A stretch of DNA of 32,552 bases from Granulosicoccus sp. (lineage in GTDB: Bacteria > Pseudomonadota > Gammaproteobacteria > Granulosicoccales > Granulosicoccaceae): the NCBI GenBank assembly GCA_023301795.1, contig JALZVU010000180.1:1-32552 (forward strand), read 5' to 3'. The notes under the pieces are model-generated. The model was not told the origin of the DNA. It was given only the letters and a program-made list of their open reading frames with translations, and searched no databases. The translations under genes were made by a program, and so were the position numbers. Positions 22,352 through 31,784 of this stretch are shown piece after piece; position 1 is the first letter of the stretch; each line of letters starts with the position of its first letter.

Positions 22352-23806
22352 GTGCCACTCGATTACGACACTTTGCACAGCCTGCGTCAAAGCCATCCAG
22401 CATGGCGGCTACTGTGCGCTACCAATGCACCGCTAATTGGCAGTTTTCTGGACCGGGCATTTATCACCCCCAATCAGCGAGTGATCATGGAGGGGGATTT
22501 AATCGAGACGCTGGAAGATGAGTTGTTTGCCCGTCGGGAGAGTCTAGGAGAAACTGCATTTCCAAAACGCGCACGGGAGTATCTTGCTGATTGGGCCGCT
22601 CCTGAGCAAGGCTGGATCCGTCGATACTATGAAGAGGGCTCGGACGAGCCGGTATATGACTTGACACCAGCCACTGAAAAAGCAATCGCTTGGCTAAACA
22701 CGTTGATTAGTCGTCAGTTCGTCGGCACAGAATCCAGGCTAATGACGTTGTTTGAGTTGTTGCGCCAGATTGGTGAGGGTACGGACGATGATCCTGAGTC
22801 GCGGCGGGCAGATTTGTTGCATCGGCGTGCGCAAATCGACAGGCAGATTCAGGCTATCGATGACGGGCATCTTCCTCTGCTCGATGACACCAGCATTCGA
22901 GATCGCTTTCAACAGTTCACAAGCCTTGCTCGCGAGTTGCTGTCTGACTTTCGCGAGGTTGAGGACAACTTCAGACAGCTTGATCGGGAAACGCGCGAAC
23001 GTGTCGCGCGCTGGGAAGGTAGTAAGGGAGAGTTGCTAGCAGAAATACTGCAAGAGCGTGATGTGATCACAGGTACTGATCAGGGACGTAGTTTTCAGGC
23101 ATTTTTTGACTATCTTATGTCACCTGCGCGTCAGGAAGAGCTGGGTGAACTATTGAGCACAGTTCTCGATTTGCCAGCCATCAAGCCGCTGGCGCCTGAT
23201 CCACGATTAAGAAAAGTACATCATGACTGGCATATTGCAGCAGAGCACGCTCAATCCACTGTTCGTGGGCTATCGCGACAGCTGAGGCAATTTCTTGATG
23301 ATCAGGCCTGGTTGGAGAATCGCCGTATTCTCGATTTGATCAAACACATTGAGCAGCATGCGCTGGATGTGCGTGCCGAGGCGCCACGGGGTGAGTTCTT
23401 TAGTGTGGATGGATTATCGCCTGTTGTGAGCTTGCCTATGGAGCGGCCGATGTTCGTGCCAGGCTTACGTTCTGTCGTAAATAGTGATTTGAGCGCAGGC
23501 GTGAGTGATACGCAGGCGCAAGGCTTGTACAACCAGATAGTGGTTGATCGTGATGCGTTGGTTCGTCATGCCTACGATCAATTGCAGGAGCGCGACCAGA
23601 TTTCGCTGGGTGAGCTTGTTGCCGCACGTCCTTTGTCTGAGGGGTTGGCTGAGTTGGTCGTCTGGTTACAAATTGCCGATACTGAATTTGCCAGTGCAAC
23701 CGATGATGCAATACGTGACACGATTGTTTGGCAGGTAAGAGATGATGGAGGTAAGCTTGTGCAGCGTAAGGCAGAACTGCCGCGTATTGTGTTACTGCGC
23801 GCCTGA
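22352..23806 (+). CDS. jetA: Wadjet protein JetA (MukF/MksF-like kleisin, DUF3375)
   Basis: This protein of about 484 residues is the kleisin subunit of a type I Wadjet (MksBEFG/EptABCD) complex. It bridges the JetC SMC heads and binds JetB. The N-terminus YDTLHSLRQSHPAWRLLCATNAPLIGSFLDRAF is characteristic of the family, followed by a long helical middle (AQIDRQIQAIDDG, then EVEDNFRQLDRETRERV) and a C-terminal winged-helix-like region. I chose the GTG at 22352 because family similarity begins a few residues later. A TTG at 22337 and a GTG at 22274 are in frame, and no strong ribosome site decides the matter. It is the first gene of the operon, with a 30-base gap to jetB. Confidence 0.9.
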   Translation: MPLDYDTLHSLRQSHPAWRLLCATNAPLIGSFLDRAFITPNQRVIMEGDLIETLEDELFARRESLGETAFPKRAREYLADWAAPEQGWIRRYYEEGSDEPVYDLTPATEKAIAWLNTLISRQFVGTESRLMTLFELLRQIGEGTDDDPESRRADLLHRRAQIDRQIQAIDDGHLPLLDDTSIRDRFQQFTSLARELLSDFREVEDNFRQLDRETRERVARWEGSKGELLAEILQERDVITGTDQGRSFQAFFDYLMSPARQEELGELLSTVLDLPAIKPLAPDPRLRKVHHDWHIAAEHAQSTVRGLSRQLRQFLDDQAWLENRRILDLIKHIEQHALDVRAEAPRGEFFSVDGLSPVVSLPMERPMFVPGLRSVVNSDLSAGVSDTQAQGLYNQIVVDRDALVRHAYDQLQERDQISLGELVAARPLSEGLAELVVWLQIADTEFASATDDAIRDTIVWQVRDDGGKLVQRKAELPRIVLLRA

Positions 23807-23836
23807 TTAATGCGATTCGACTGAACCCACGGTAAT

Positions 23837-24691
23837 ATGAACAATTCGCGGACGAATGAAGACCCATCAGGCGAGGCGCCGTCGGGCGGTGTGACTGATG
23901 ATCTGTTTGGTGATGCTGGTGGTGTTGCGCCGCAGGTGGACGGGCTAGCTTCAGTGTCTGAACTGACAGCGAACTCGATGTCGAACCCGGGCATCACAGG
24001 GAATGTAAAAACCGCGAAGAGCGCAAAATCAAACCAACAATCGTCTGCATCATCCCTGAATGCCGCAACACCTGAAAGACACTCCTTAGGGCATGTTCTC
24101 GTGCCGTTGATGAAGGGTGTTGTTTACAAAGATGCTGATTCGCAGCGTTGGGAATCACTGTTAACACTGCAACCTCGGATCCAGGATCACGTAGCGGTTC
24201 TCGGGTTAGAGTTGATCCTCGACGAAGCAGAAGGTTATGCATTTTTACGATCAAAGGCTGTTGAAGAAGGTGACGATGACTTACCTCGATTAACCGTTAA
24301 GCGCGCCTTGTCGTTCCCAGTGAGCTTACTGATCGCGTTATTGAGAAAGCGTCTGGTGGAGTTTGATGTGACAGGAGGCGATACTCGCCTTGTTTTATCG
24401 CGCGCTGAGATTGTGGACTTGCTACGTCTGTTCCTACCTGATACCAGTAACGAGGCAAAGTTGATCGATCAGGTCGATACGCACATTAAAAAGGTGATTG
24501 ATCTTGGGTTTCTGCGCAAGATGAAGGCAGGCAGCAGTGGTGCTGAAAAAGAGGAGCGTTTTGAGGTAAAGCGTATTATTCGCGCGTTTGTTGATGCTCA
24601 GTGGTTGTCGGAGTTTGATGAACGTCTGGCTGAGTACGTTGCCAAGGTTCGTGGTGACGTAGCTGATGACACTACGGGCGCTGATTCATGA
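23837..24691 (+). CDS. jetB: Wadjet protein JetB (MukE/MksE-like KITE, DUF4194)
   Basis: This 284-residue KITE-type winged-helix subunit binds the JetA kleisin. The conserved part begins near HSLGHVLVPLMKGVVYKDAD (about residue 82) and runs through YAFLRSKAVEEG, LSFPVSLLIALLRKRLVEFD, and a final winged helix including KVIDLGFLRKM and FEVKRIIRAFVDAQWLSEF. About 80 residues before it are low-complexity (Gly, Ser, Ala, Asn, Asp) and look disordered, which makes the protein longer than a typical JetB. A later start, for example the Met near residue 48, would remove part of this. Its stop overlaps the jetC ATG by four bases. Confidence 0.9.
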   Translation: MNNSRTNEDPSGEAPSGGVTDDLFGDAGGVAPQVDGLASVSELTANSMSNPGITGNVKTAKSAKSNQQSSASSLNAATPERHSLGHVLVPLMKGVVYKDADSQRWESLLTLQPRIQDHVAVLGLELILDEAEGYAFLRSKAVEEGDDDLPRLTVKRALSFPVSLLIALLRKRLVEFDVTGGDTRLVLSRAEIVDLLRLFLPDTSNEAKLIDQVDTHIKKVIDLGFLRKMKAGSSGAEKEERFEVKRIIRAFVDAQWLSEFDERLAEYVAKVRGDVADDTTGADS

Positions 24692-27600
24692 GCAACAGCC
24701 AAGCAGACGATTTCGACTTCACAGCAGACGAACAACTTGCGGGGTTTCGACTCCACCGACTTGAAGTCTTTAATTGGGGTACATTTAACGGTTCTGTCTG
24801 GAGCTTTGACTTGCAGGGTCGCAACGCGCTGCTTACCGGTGATATCGGATCGGGAAAGTCCACACTGGTTGATGCTGTAACAACCCTGTTAGTGCCATCT
24901 CAAAAAGTGGCATACAACAAGGCTGCAGGTGCGGAAGCCAAAGAGCGCACCTTGCGCTCTTATGTGCAGGGTTATTACAAGTCCGAGCGCGATGATGGAT
25001 CAGGCTCTGCAAAGCCTGTGGCGCTGCGTGATCGCAATAGCTATTCGGTCATCCTCGGGCAATTCCGTAATGAGGGTTACGACCAAACGGTGACATTGGC
25101 ACAGGTGTTCTGGCTGGGCAACTCACAAGGTCAGCCATCGCGGTTCTTTTGTAGTGCTGAACGCGCTCTGAGTATTCGCGAGGATTTTTCCGGTTTTGGT
25201 GATCAGATGCCTGCTCTGAAGCGGCAACTGCGCAAAGCGGGTATCGAATTACATGAAAGCTTTCCACCTTACGGTGCGTGGTACCGCCGACGTTTTGGGA
25301 TCGACGACGAGCAGGCTATGGATCTTTTTCATCAGACTGTATCGATGAAATCAGTAGGCAATCTGACGGACTTTGTGCGTCATCATATGCTGGAGGCATT
25401 CGACGTACGACCTCGTCTCGATGCGCTAATTGCGCACTTTGACGATTTGAATCGCGCCCATGGGGCCGTGCTAAAAGCCCGTCGACAGATTCAATTGCTT
25501 GAGCCATTGGTGCTTGATTGTGATCGATATTCGCAAGTTGCCAATCGTATTGTTAACTTACGTTCAACACGAGATTCACTGAAGCCCTGGTTTGCGACAC
25601 TGAAGCTGGAATTGATAGATCGACGTCTTGAATTGCTTGATAAAGAATCTGAACGCAATCTACAGCTGCGCCTGCAACTCACAGGTAGCCGTGATGCGTT
25701 GCGATTACGCGGCGATGAGCTGAAACGTTCTATAGCAGACAACGGTGGTGATCGTCTTGACAAGATTGATGCTGAACTATCGCAAGCAGCTAGCGAGCGT
25801 GACAAACGGCTGGATGAGTCAAAGCGTTTTGATCAATTGCTCAAGCAGATTGATGCGCCAATGCCAGAGGATGAAGCGGCGTTCTTACAACTACAGGAGC
25901 GATTTTCGACTGAGCAAGAACAGCAGGATGCGCGTTCTGCTGAATTGGATAACAAGAACATCGACGCCAGCGTGGAACTTCGTGACAAGCGCGATACCCA
26001 TGAGAGTCTGAGTCTGGAGATTACCTCATTGGAGCAGCGACGAAGCAATATTCCTGTTGCGCAGATTCGGCTTCGCGAGGCCCTGTGCGCGGCTACGGGT
26101 CTGGAGGCTGAGAGCGTACCGTTTGTCGGCGAGTTGTTGCAGGTAAGAGAGGGCGCTGGACAATGGGAAGGTGCAGCAGAACGAGTGCTGCGCAGTTTTG
26201 GCTTATCTTTGCTGGTGTCTGATGAGCATTACGAGCAAGTGTCTCAATGGGTGGATGAGACGCACTTACGTGGACGTGTGGTGTATTACCGCGTACGAAC
26301 TCGGGCTGGCACAGGCCGTACGCGGCGTGACGCACCGTTGCCTGCAAGTGATTCGTTAGTCAATAAACTGCTGGTGCATCCTGATACCCCTTTTCGGGAT
26401 TGGCTTCAAAGCGAGCTAGGGCATCGTTTCGACTACACCTGTTGCGAGTCACAGCAACAGTTTCGCCGCGAGCAGCGCGGTATCACGCAAAACGGCCAGA
26501 CCAAAGGGCGTGGTGAGCGGCATGAAAAAGACGACACCCATCGAATTGATGATCGGAGTCGTTATGTGTTGGGTTGGTCAAATGAGAACAAACTACAGAC
26601 ATTGAAGCTCCAGCGTGATCAGCTGGAGAGCGTTATCGCACAAGTGGCGATGCGCATAGCCACTCTCAAGAAAGAACGCGATGTATTGAAGGATCGTCTG
26701 CGCGCATTGGTGGGATTGCAGGCTGTTCGTCATTGGTATTCGTTAGACTGGCAATCGCAAGCACTGTTAATAGAGAAGTTGACCGCTGAGCGTACCGAGC
26801 TTGAAGCCACCTCGGACGTGTTGCGCTCGTTAAATGCTCAGTTAGCTACGACAAGAGAAGAACTGCGTGAGGCTGAAATACGGCTTGAGGATCACCAGCA
26901 GAATATTGGCAAGACTGACAATAAGATGGATACGGCGAAAAGGTTATCGCTTGATACGCTCAATATTTTGCGTGAATGTGCGCAGCTTGAGCCTTTGACG
27001 TTGTTTTTGACAGGTGAAATGCCAAGCGAAAGTATGTTGCCGGACAATACAGTCAACGATGATGTGTTTGATCAGGCTGCGCGACGACAATTGATTGTTG
27101 AAGCAGAAGCGGTGCTCAATCTTGATAAACCTGGATTGTTGGCATTGCTTCAGGAGGCGTTGGATAATCCACAGTTGAGCGTGGAATCTGTTGATAATCG
27201 TCAGAATGAGATGCGTGAGTGGTTACAGCAACAAATTGACAAAGAAGATGCGTCTGGCAGGCGTCTCACTGAACGTATCGCCCGACAAATGCAGACGTAT
27301 AAATCGGCGTTTCCGCTGGACACTGATGAAGTGGATGCGAGTCTTGAATCGGCGGACGAATTCCGCACCATGTTCGCCCACCTGCAAAGTAACGATTTGC
27401 CGCGTTTCGAATCAAAGTTCAAAGAATTGCTGAATGAGAACACGATCCGTGAGGTGGCGAATTTCCAATCACAGCTAAATCGTGAGCGTGATGAAATTCG
27501 TGAGCGTATTGCCAGTATTAACCTGTCTCTAAACGAGATCGATTATGTGGATGGTCGCTACATTGTTCTGGAGGATCAGCTAACCACTGATGCAGACATT

Positions 27601-28224
27601 CGGCTGTTTCAGAGTGAGCTGCGTGCCTGTACCGAAGGCACACTGACTGGTACCGAAGACGAGCAGTATTCAGAGCAGAAATTTTTACAGGTGCGGGCCA
27701 TTATCGAGCGTTTTCGTGGCCGCGAAGGAACCACCGATAGTGATCGACGCTGGACGTCACGAGTGACTGATGTGCGCAACTGGTTTGTGTTCGCTGCCAG
27801 CGAACGATGGCGCTCGGATAACACCGAGCACGAGCACTATACTGATTCTGGCGGTAAGTCTGGTGGGCAGAAGGAGAAGCTTGCCTACACTATTCTGGCG
27901 GCAAGTCTTGCGTATCGATTTGGTCTGGAATGGGGTGTAAAACGTTCTAGGACGTTTCGATTCGTGGTTATAGATGAGGCCTTTGGGCGTGGTTCAGATG
28001 AATCGGCAGACTATGGTTTGCGGTTATTTGATAAATTGAATCTGCAGTTGCTTATCGTCACGCCTCTACAGAAAATCCATATCATTGAGCCTTATGTGTC
28101 GGCTGTGGGTTACGTGGCTAATCTTGACGGCGCTGCATCTCAGCTGCGTAATCTGACGGTTGAAGAGTATCGACAAGAGCGTGATCGTGCAGTACTGGTG
28201 CGATCTTTGGAAGCTGAGTTATGA
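24688..28224 (+). CDS. jetC: Wadjet protein JetC (SMC/MukB-like ATPase)
   Basis: This 1178-residue SMC-family ATPase is the motor of Wadjet, extruding DNA loops and sensing small circular DNA. The Walker A motif GDIGSGKST is at residues 51-59. Two long coiled-coil arms flank a central hinge-like region (about 475-640). The C-terminal head holds the signature SGGQKEK (from 1058) and Walker B FRFVVIDEAFG, with catalytic Asp-Glu at 1096-1097, then the D-loop FGRGSDES. All ATPase motifs are intact and length is normal for JetC. It overlaps jetB by four bases. Its stop overlaps the ATG of a 21-codon frame leading toward jetD. Confidence 0.95.
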   Translation: MSNSQADDFDFTADEQLAGFRLHRLEVFNWGTFNGSVWSFDLQGRNALLTGDIGSGKSTLVDAVTTLLVPSQKVAYNKAAGAEAKERTLRSYVQGYYKSERDDGSGSAKPVALRDRNSYSVILGQFRNEGYDQTVTLAQVFWLGNSQGQPSRFFCSAERALSIREDFSGFGDQMPALKRQLRKAGIELHESFPPYGAWYRRRFGIDDEQAMDLFHQTVSMKSVGNLTDFVRHHMLEAFDVRPRLDALIAHFDDLNRAHGAVLKARRQIQLLEPLVLDCDRYSQVANRIVNLRSTRDSLKPWFATLKLELIDRRLELLDKESERNLQLRLQLTGSRDALRLRGDELKRSIADNGGDRLDKIDAELSQAASERDKRLDESKRFDQLLKQIDAPMPEDEAAFLQLQERFSTEQEQQDARSAELDNKNIDASVELRDKRDTHESLSLEITSLEQRRSNIPVAQIRLREALCAATGLEAESVPFVGELLQVREGAGQWEGAAERVLRSFGLSLLVSDEHYEQVSQWVDETHLRGRVVYYRVRTRAGTGRTRRDAPLPASDSLVNKLLVHPDTPFRDWLQSELGHRFDYTCCESQQQFRREQRGITQNGQTKGRGERHEKDDTHRIDDRSRYVLGWSNENKLQTLKLQRDQLESVIAQVAMRIATLKKERDVLKDRLRALVGLQAVRHWYSLDWQSQALLIEKLTAERTELEATSDVLRSLNAQLATTREELREAEIRLEDHQQNIGKTDNKMDTAKRLSLDTLNILRECAQLEPLTLFLTGEMPSESMLPDNTVNDDVFDQAARRQLIVEAEAVLNLDKPGLLALLQEALDNPQLSVESVDNRQNEMREWLQQQIDKEDASGRRLTERIARQMQTYKSAFPLDTDEVDASLESADEFRTMFAHLQSNDLPRFESKFKELLNENTIREVANFQSQLNRERDEIRERIASINLSLNEIDYVDGRYIVLEDQLTTDADIRLFQSELRACTEGTLTGTEDEQYSEQKFLQVRAIIERFRGREGTTDSDRRWTSRVTDVRNWFVFAASERWRSDNTEHEHYTDSGGKSGGQKEKLAYTILAASLAYRFGLEWGVKRSRTFRFVVIDEAFGRGSDESADYGLRLFDKLNLQLLIVTPLQKIHIIEPYVSAVGYVANLDGAASQLRNLTVEEYRQERDRAVLVRSLEAEL

Positions 28225-28286
28225 GCTTGACGGGTTGCTCTCTGGGCTGGTTGTGTAAACGTATGCACAATTCTGGCTCTGTGTGA
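28221..28286 (+). CDS. Possible 21-codon leader between jetC and jetD
   Basis: An ATG overlaps the jetC stop (ATGA) and opens a frame beginning MSLTGCSLGWLCKRM that ends 24 bases before the jetD GTG. It could carry ribosomes across the 85-base gap, where no good ribosome site for jetD is visible. Nothing shows that the peptide itself has a role, and chance is quite possible. Confidence 0.25.
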   Translation: MSLTGCSLGWLCKRMHNSGSV

Positions 28287-28309
28287 ATGCTACCCACTAA
28301 CGCTAAACC

Positions 28310-29599
28310 GTGACCAAAGCCAAAGCCAAGATGCAAGGTTGGACCACTCCGGCCGATGCTCGCCAACAGGTTCAGCGTTTGTGGGACCGTGGAGAGCTTC
28401 TGCTAAGCGTGCTGGACAGCATGGCAGATATGGATGAGGTTGACGGTGGTATTTCTTCAGTTGTGTTTCCTTTGCGGCTGAAGCTAAAAAAGCCAAGCTC
28501 TCAAGATGTTGGTAATTTTTTTGTTGAGGTGCGAAGCTGGATTCAAGCCCTTTCTAATCTGCGCCATACGCGCCTTGAGTTAGTTGAAACCCGTCATCCG
28601 CAACTAGGCAAAAATGAAATACCGCAGTCACTGTGGATTGATTCGCTGGATGATGCGTTAGCGTTCATTGGTAAGCGTGATGATTCGCGGCAGTTCAACG
28701 TGCAAGTAACAGAGCTGTTAGCCAGCGATGGTCTGCTGTTAGATTGGGTAAGAAGACGACCGGTTAAAGTGCTGGAGCTAACCCCTGTCTGGAGTCGGTT
28801 GCTCAGAGTGCATGATCATATTGTCAAACGTTCTGGCAATGCGTTGTATCTCAGGCAGCTTAGTGTCGAAGGTGTGGATACTAAGTTCATTGAAACGCAC
28901 CGCGGCGTATTGGCTGAATGGCTAGATCTGACGTTGCCGTCAAGCAACATCGATGAAAGCTATCGGGGAAGTCGTGGTTTCGCTCGGCGATACGGCTTTA
29001 AAGATAAGCCGATACGCCTGCGATTGAGATCTCTTGACAGATCGCAGCCTTTGCTTGGACATATCGGTAGCAGTGCAGGAGGGGCGGGTAGTTCAGGCGA
29101 TACAGATGATGTCATTGCATTGGCCGATATTACTCTCGATCTGGACGTCATTCGTTCACTGGATCCTAGTCAATCATGCGTTGTGATCACCGAGAATGAA
29201 GTCAATTATCTGGCATTGCCCAATTGGGACAATACGATAGCGGTCTTTGGATCTGGTTATGGACTGCAGTCGTTGGGTGAAATTGACTGGCTCAAACGAC
29301 GAGATGTCTGGTACTGGGGAGATATTGACACTCATGGATTTGCCATCCTCAATGAATTACGGTCCCAATTACCAAGTGTAAGATCATTGTTGATGGACAG
29401 AGATACCCTGATGGAGCATGAGTTGTTGTGGGGTAGTGAATCGACGCCTACTAATCGGCGCCTTGAGCACTTGCATGATCACGAGATAGAGCTTTATCGA
29501 GACATCATTGAGCACCGTTATCGTCATTGTTTACGCCTCGAGCAGGAGCAGATCAAATACGAGTGGGTGTTGTCAAGGCTTGAAGGTGTGTTGCCCTAA
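28310..29599 (+). CDS. jetD: Wadjet nuclease JetD (DUF3322/DUF2220, Toprim)
   Basis: This 429-residue protein is the DNA-cleaving subunit of Wadjet, related to topoisomerase VI A/Spo11 by its Toprim domain. The N-terminal DUF3322 region begins WTTPADARQQVQRLWDRGELL, and the DUF2220 Toprim part follows. Acidic residues expected for metal binding are present: Glu295 and Glu297 in VITENEVNYLAL, and Asp338 and Asp340 in WYWGDIDTHGF. The nuclease therefore looks active. The start is a GTG; an ATG seven codons later (28331) is an alternative closer to the usual N-terminus. The 85-base gap after jetC is unlike the overlapping junction between jetB and jetC. Confidence 0.93.
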   Translation: MTKAKAKMQGWTTPADARQQVQRLWDRGELLLSVLDSMADMDEVDGGISSVVFPLRLKLKKPSSQDVGNFFVEVRSWIQALSNLRHTRLELVETRHPQLGKNEIPQSLWIDSLDDALAFIGKRDDSRQFNVQVTELLASDGLLLDWVRRRPVKVLELTPVWSRLLRVHDHIVKRSGNALYLRQLSVEGVDTKFIETHRGVLAEWLDLTLPSSNIDESYRGSRGFARRYGFKDKPIRLRLRSLDRSQPLLGHIGSSAGGAGSSGDTDDVIALADITLDLDVIRSLDPSQSCVVITENEVNYLALPNWDNTIAVFGSGYGLQSLGEIDWLKRRDVWYWGDIDTHGFAILNELRSQLPSVRSLLMDRDTLMEHELLWGSESTPTNRRLEHLHDHEIELYRDIIEHRYRHCLRLEQEQIKYEWVLSRLEGVLP

Positions 29600-29767
29600 G
29601 AACCTTGCTAGTGAATCGGTGAGTGATACTCGACGGCATACGCTGTCTGAGTCAGTCGATAGAAGTGTGGTGTGTGATCACCAGACGGGTCGAATACCAC
29701 GTTTTTTTCGTGCTAGGATCAACAGACTGGCCGTTAACTCATCGCGCACAACACTAATCAATGACCT

Positions 29768-30772
29768 GTGGGCTTCTACCTTCTTAAGCGTTTGCTCAAT
29801 TACGCAATCCTGTTAGTCGTTGCCACTAATCTGAGCTGGCTGTTAGCGGCAACACAGCTTAACCCCCGATCGCTCTACGAGGTGTCTAATCCACCCATCG
29901 ATCCGGTATCCATCGAAAACAACCTACGCTCACGTAACTTGAGTGATCAAGTACCTTTGCATCAACGCTGGGTTGTCTGGTCCAAGGACATTATATTTCA
30001 TTGGGACTGGGGCCAGTCGCCGCGTGGTGGGGATGTAGGTGAGGAAATCGAACGCCGCATCTGGGTGAGTGTTCGACTCATTACGCTGGGCTCTTTACTG
30101 GGTGCAGCAATAGGGGTGTTGATTGGCACCTGGACGGCCACTCGTCAATATCGGCTGTCTGATCGTACGTTCACGTTTCTTGCCTTATTAGGTTTGTCGG
30201 TTCCCTCGTTTGTCATTGCCAGTCTTTTGCAAGTGTTTGCGACCTGGCTGAATACAGTCACAGGAACACGGTTCTTCGAGTTTGTTGGAGAGACCGGTGC
30301 GCATGGCGACTGGTTTGGTGCGGCTCTGATAGACAGGTTACAACATCTCCTGCTACCTACCGTGGCACTGACTATTCTGGGCGCGGCGTTCTTCAGTAGG
30401 ATTCAGCGTAACGTTATGCTGGATTCTCTAAACTCAGGTTATGTGCGCACCGCCAGAGCCAAAGGCCTGCCACGCTCTCGCGCTATCGTGAAGCACGCCT
30501 TGCGAGTATCGCTGATTCCTACATGCACCTACTTTGCATTCAGTGTGGCGACGTTGTTTGTGGGAGCGGCCTTTATGGAAATCATCTTCTCATTTCATGG
30601 AATGGGTGATTACGGGGTCAAGACCATTCAAGGGCAGGATGTTCATGGTGCGGTAGCGACGGCGGCATTTGGCGGGTTGTGTGTTTTGATGGGTGCCTTG
30701 TTAGCTGATTTTATGGTGGCATGGCTAGATCCGCGTGTGCGTTTAGGCGGCACAACGTATGGACGGCAGTAA
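29768..30772 (+). CDS. Peptide ABC transporter permease (DppB/OppB family)
   Basis: This 334-residue inner-membrane permease starts GFYLLKRLLNYAILLVVATNLSWLL (first transmembrane helix) from a GTG. The ATG seven bases earlier is in another frame. At least six hydrophobic segments are visible. The cytoplasmic EAA-type loop, GYVRTARAKGLPRSRAIVKHALR, contacts the ATPase. The region before the second helix (DWGQSPRGGDVGEEIERR) is typical of DppB/OppB/YejB proteins. It imports di- or oligopeptides or related solutes with the next gene's product. Its transcription unit begins after the Wadjet operon; the 168-base gap contains no obvious terminator. Confidence 0.9.
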   Translation: MGFYLLKRLLNYAILLVVATNLSWLLAATQLNPRSLYEVSNPPIDPVSIENNLRSRNLSDQVPLHQRWVVWSKDIIFHWDWGQSPRGGDVGEEIERRIWVSVRLITLGSLLGAAIGVLIGTWTATRQYRLSDRTFTFLALLGLSVPSFVIASLLQVFATWLNTVTGTRFFEFVGETGAHGDWFGAALIDRLQHLLLPTVALTILGAAFFSRIQRNVMLDSLNSGYVRTARAKGLPRSRAIVKHALRVSLIPTCTYFAFSVATLFVGAAFMEIIFSFHGMGDYGVKTIQGQDVHGAVATAAFGGLCVLMGALLADFMVAWLDPRVRLGGTTYGRQ

Positions 30773-30777
30773 TTGTT

Positions 30778-31746
30778 GTGGCTGAACCTATCGAACACTC
30801 AGGCGCGAATGATTCCAAGGCTGCTGAAAAGCTAGCTACCGGGAACGCTGATGGAATGATGGCTAAGGCAGCTATACCGCTGCAATCAAACCGAAATCGA
30901 TTGCTTCTAAAACGTTTTTTACGCAACAAAACGGCAGTAGCTGGATTGATTGTGATCGGTTTGCTCATTATCGTAGCGATCATTGGGCCGTGGTTATCAC
31001 CTTGGGATTATGACGATGTAGATCGTCGGGCGTATCTGAAGCCCCCCAGCTTTGAGCATCCCATGGGTACCACGCAATCGGGTCGTGATATGTGGGCGTT
31101 GACGTTGCATGGCTTGCGCAAGTCTTTGGTTATAGGTCTTGTTGTAGCTGTGCTATCAACAGGTATTGCAGCGATTGTGGGTGCGTTTGCTGCTTACTAC
31201 GGTGGTTGGATTGAACGGTGTGCACTTTGGATTATCGATCTGCTGTTGGTAATACCGTCATTTTTGTTAATTGCACTGGTAGCAGGTAACTCATCAGGCG
31301 GTGCTTCTTCATGGGTGCTACTAGTATTGTTGCTTAGCGTGTTTGGGTGGATGCTGTCGGCCAGGGTGGTGCGGAGTCTTACCTTATCTGTACGGCGCAA
31401 CGAATACGTTCTGGCGGCGCGTTATATGGGGTTGTCGGGGCCAAAGATCATTGTGCGGCATATCTTGCCCAATATTGCATCGCTTCTGATCATTGATGCC
31501 ACCTTGAATGTCAGTGCTGCGATACTTGCCGAAACCAGTCTTGCCTATTTTGGATTTGGTGTGCAGCCGCCGGATACCTCGTTGGGTACACTTCTGGGAG
31601 ACGGTGCGAGGCAGTTAAGCAGCTTTCCGTGGTTGTTTGCTGGTCCGGCTACCATCATTGTGTTGCTGATTCTCTCGGTTAACGCGGTTGGTGATGGGTT
31701 GAGAGATGCGTTTGATCCAAGTTCTGCGTCTTCTAACAAGAGTTGA
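30778..31746 (+). CDS. Peptide ABC transporter permease (DppC/OppC family)
   Basis: This protein of about 322 residues is the second permease of the importer. An OppC_N-type helix (NKTAVAGLIVIGLLIIVAII) is followed by GTTQSGRDMWALTLHGLRKSL, characteristic of DppC/OppC, and the EAA loop YVLAARYMGLSGPKIIVRHILPN. The C-terminal helices include ETSLAYFGFGVQPPDTSLGTLL, also diagnostic. I chose the GTG at 30778, five bases after the dppB-like stop; an in-frame ATG pair at 30856 would give a shorter cytoplasmic N-terminus and is also possible. Confidence 0.9.
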   Translation: MAEPIEHSGANDSKAAEKLATGNADGMMAKAAIPLQSNRNRLLLKRFLRNKTAVAGLIVIGLLIIVAIIGPWLSPWDYDDVDRRAYLKPPSFEHPMGTTQSGRDMWALTLHGLRKSLVIGLVVAVLSTGIAAIVGAFAAYYGGWIERCALWIIDLLLVIPSFLLIALVAGNSSGGASSWVLLVLLLSVFGWMLSARVVRSLTLSVRRNEYVLAARYMGLSGPKIIVRHILPNIASLLIIDATLNVSAAILAETSLAYFGFGVQPPDTSLGTLLGDGARQLSSFPWLFAGPATIIVLLILSVNAVGDGLRDAFDPSSASSNKS

Positions 31747-31784
31747 CTATCGATGATTAAGTTTATAAAAAGGCTTGGACATCG

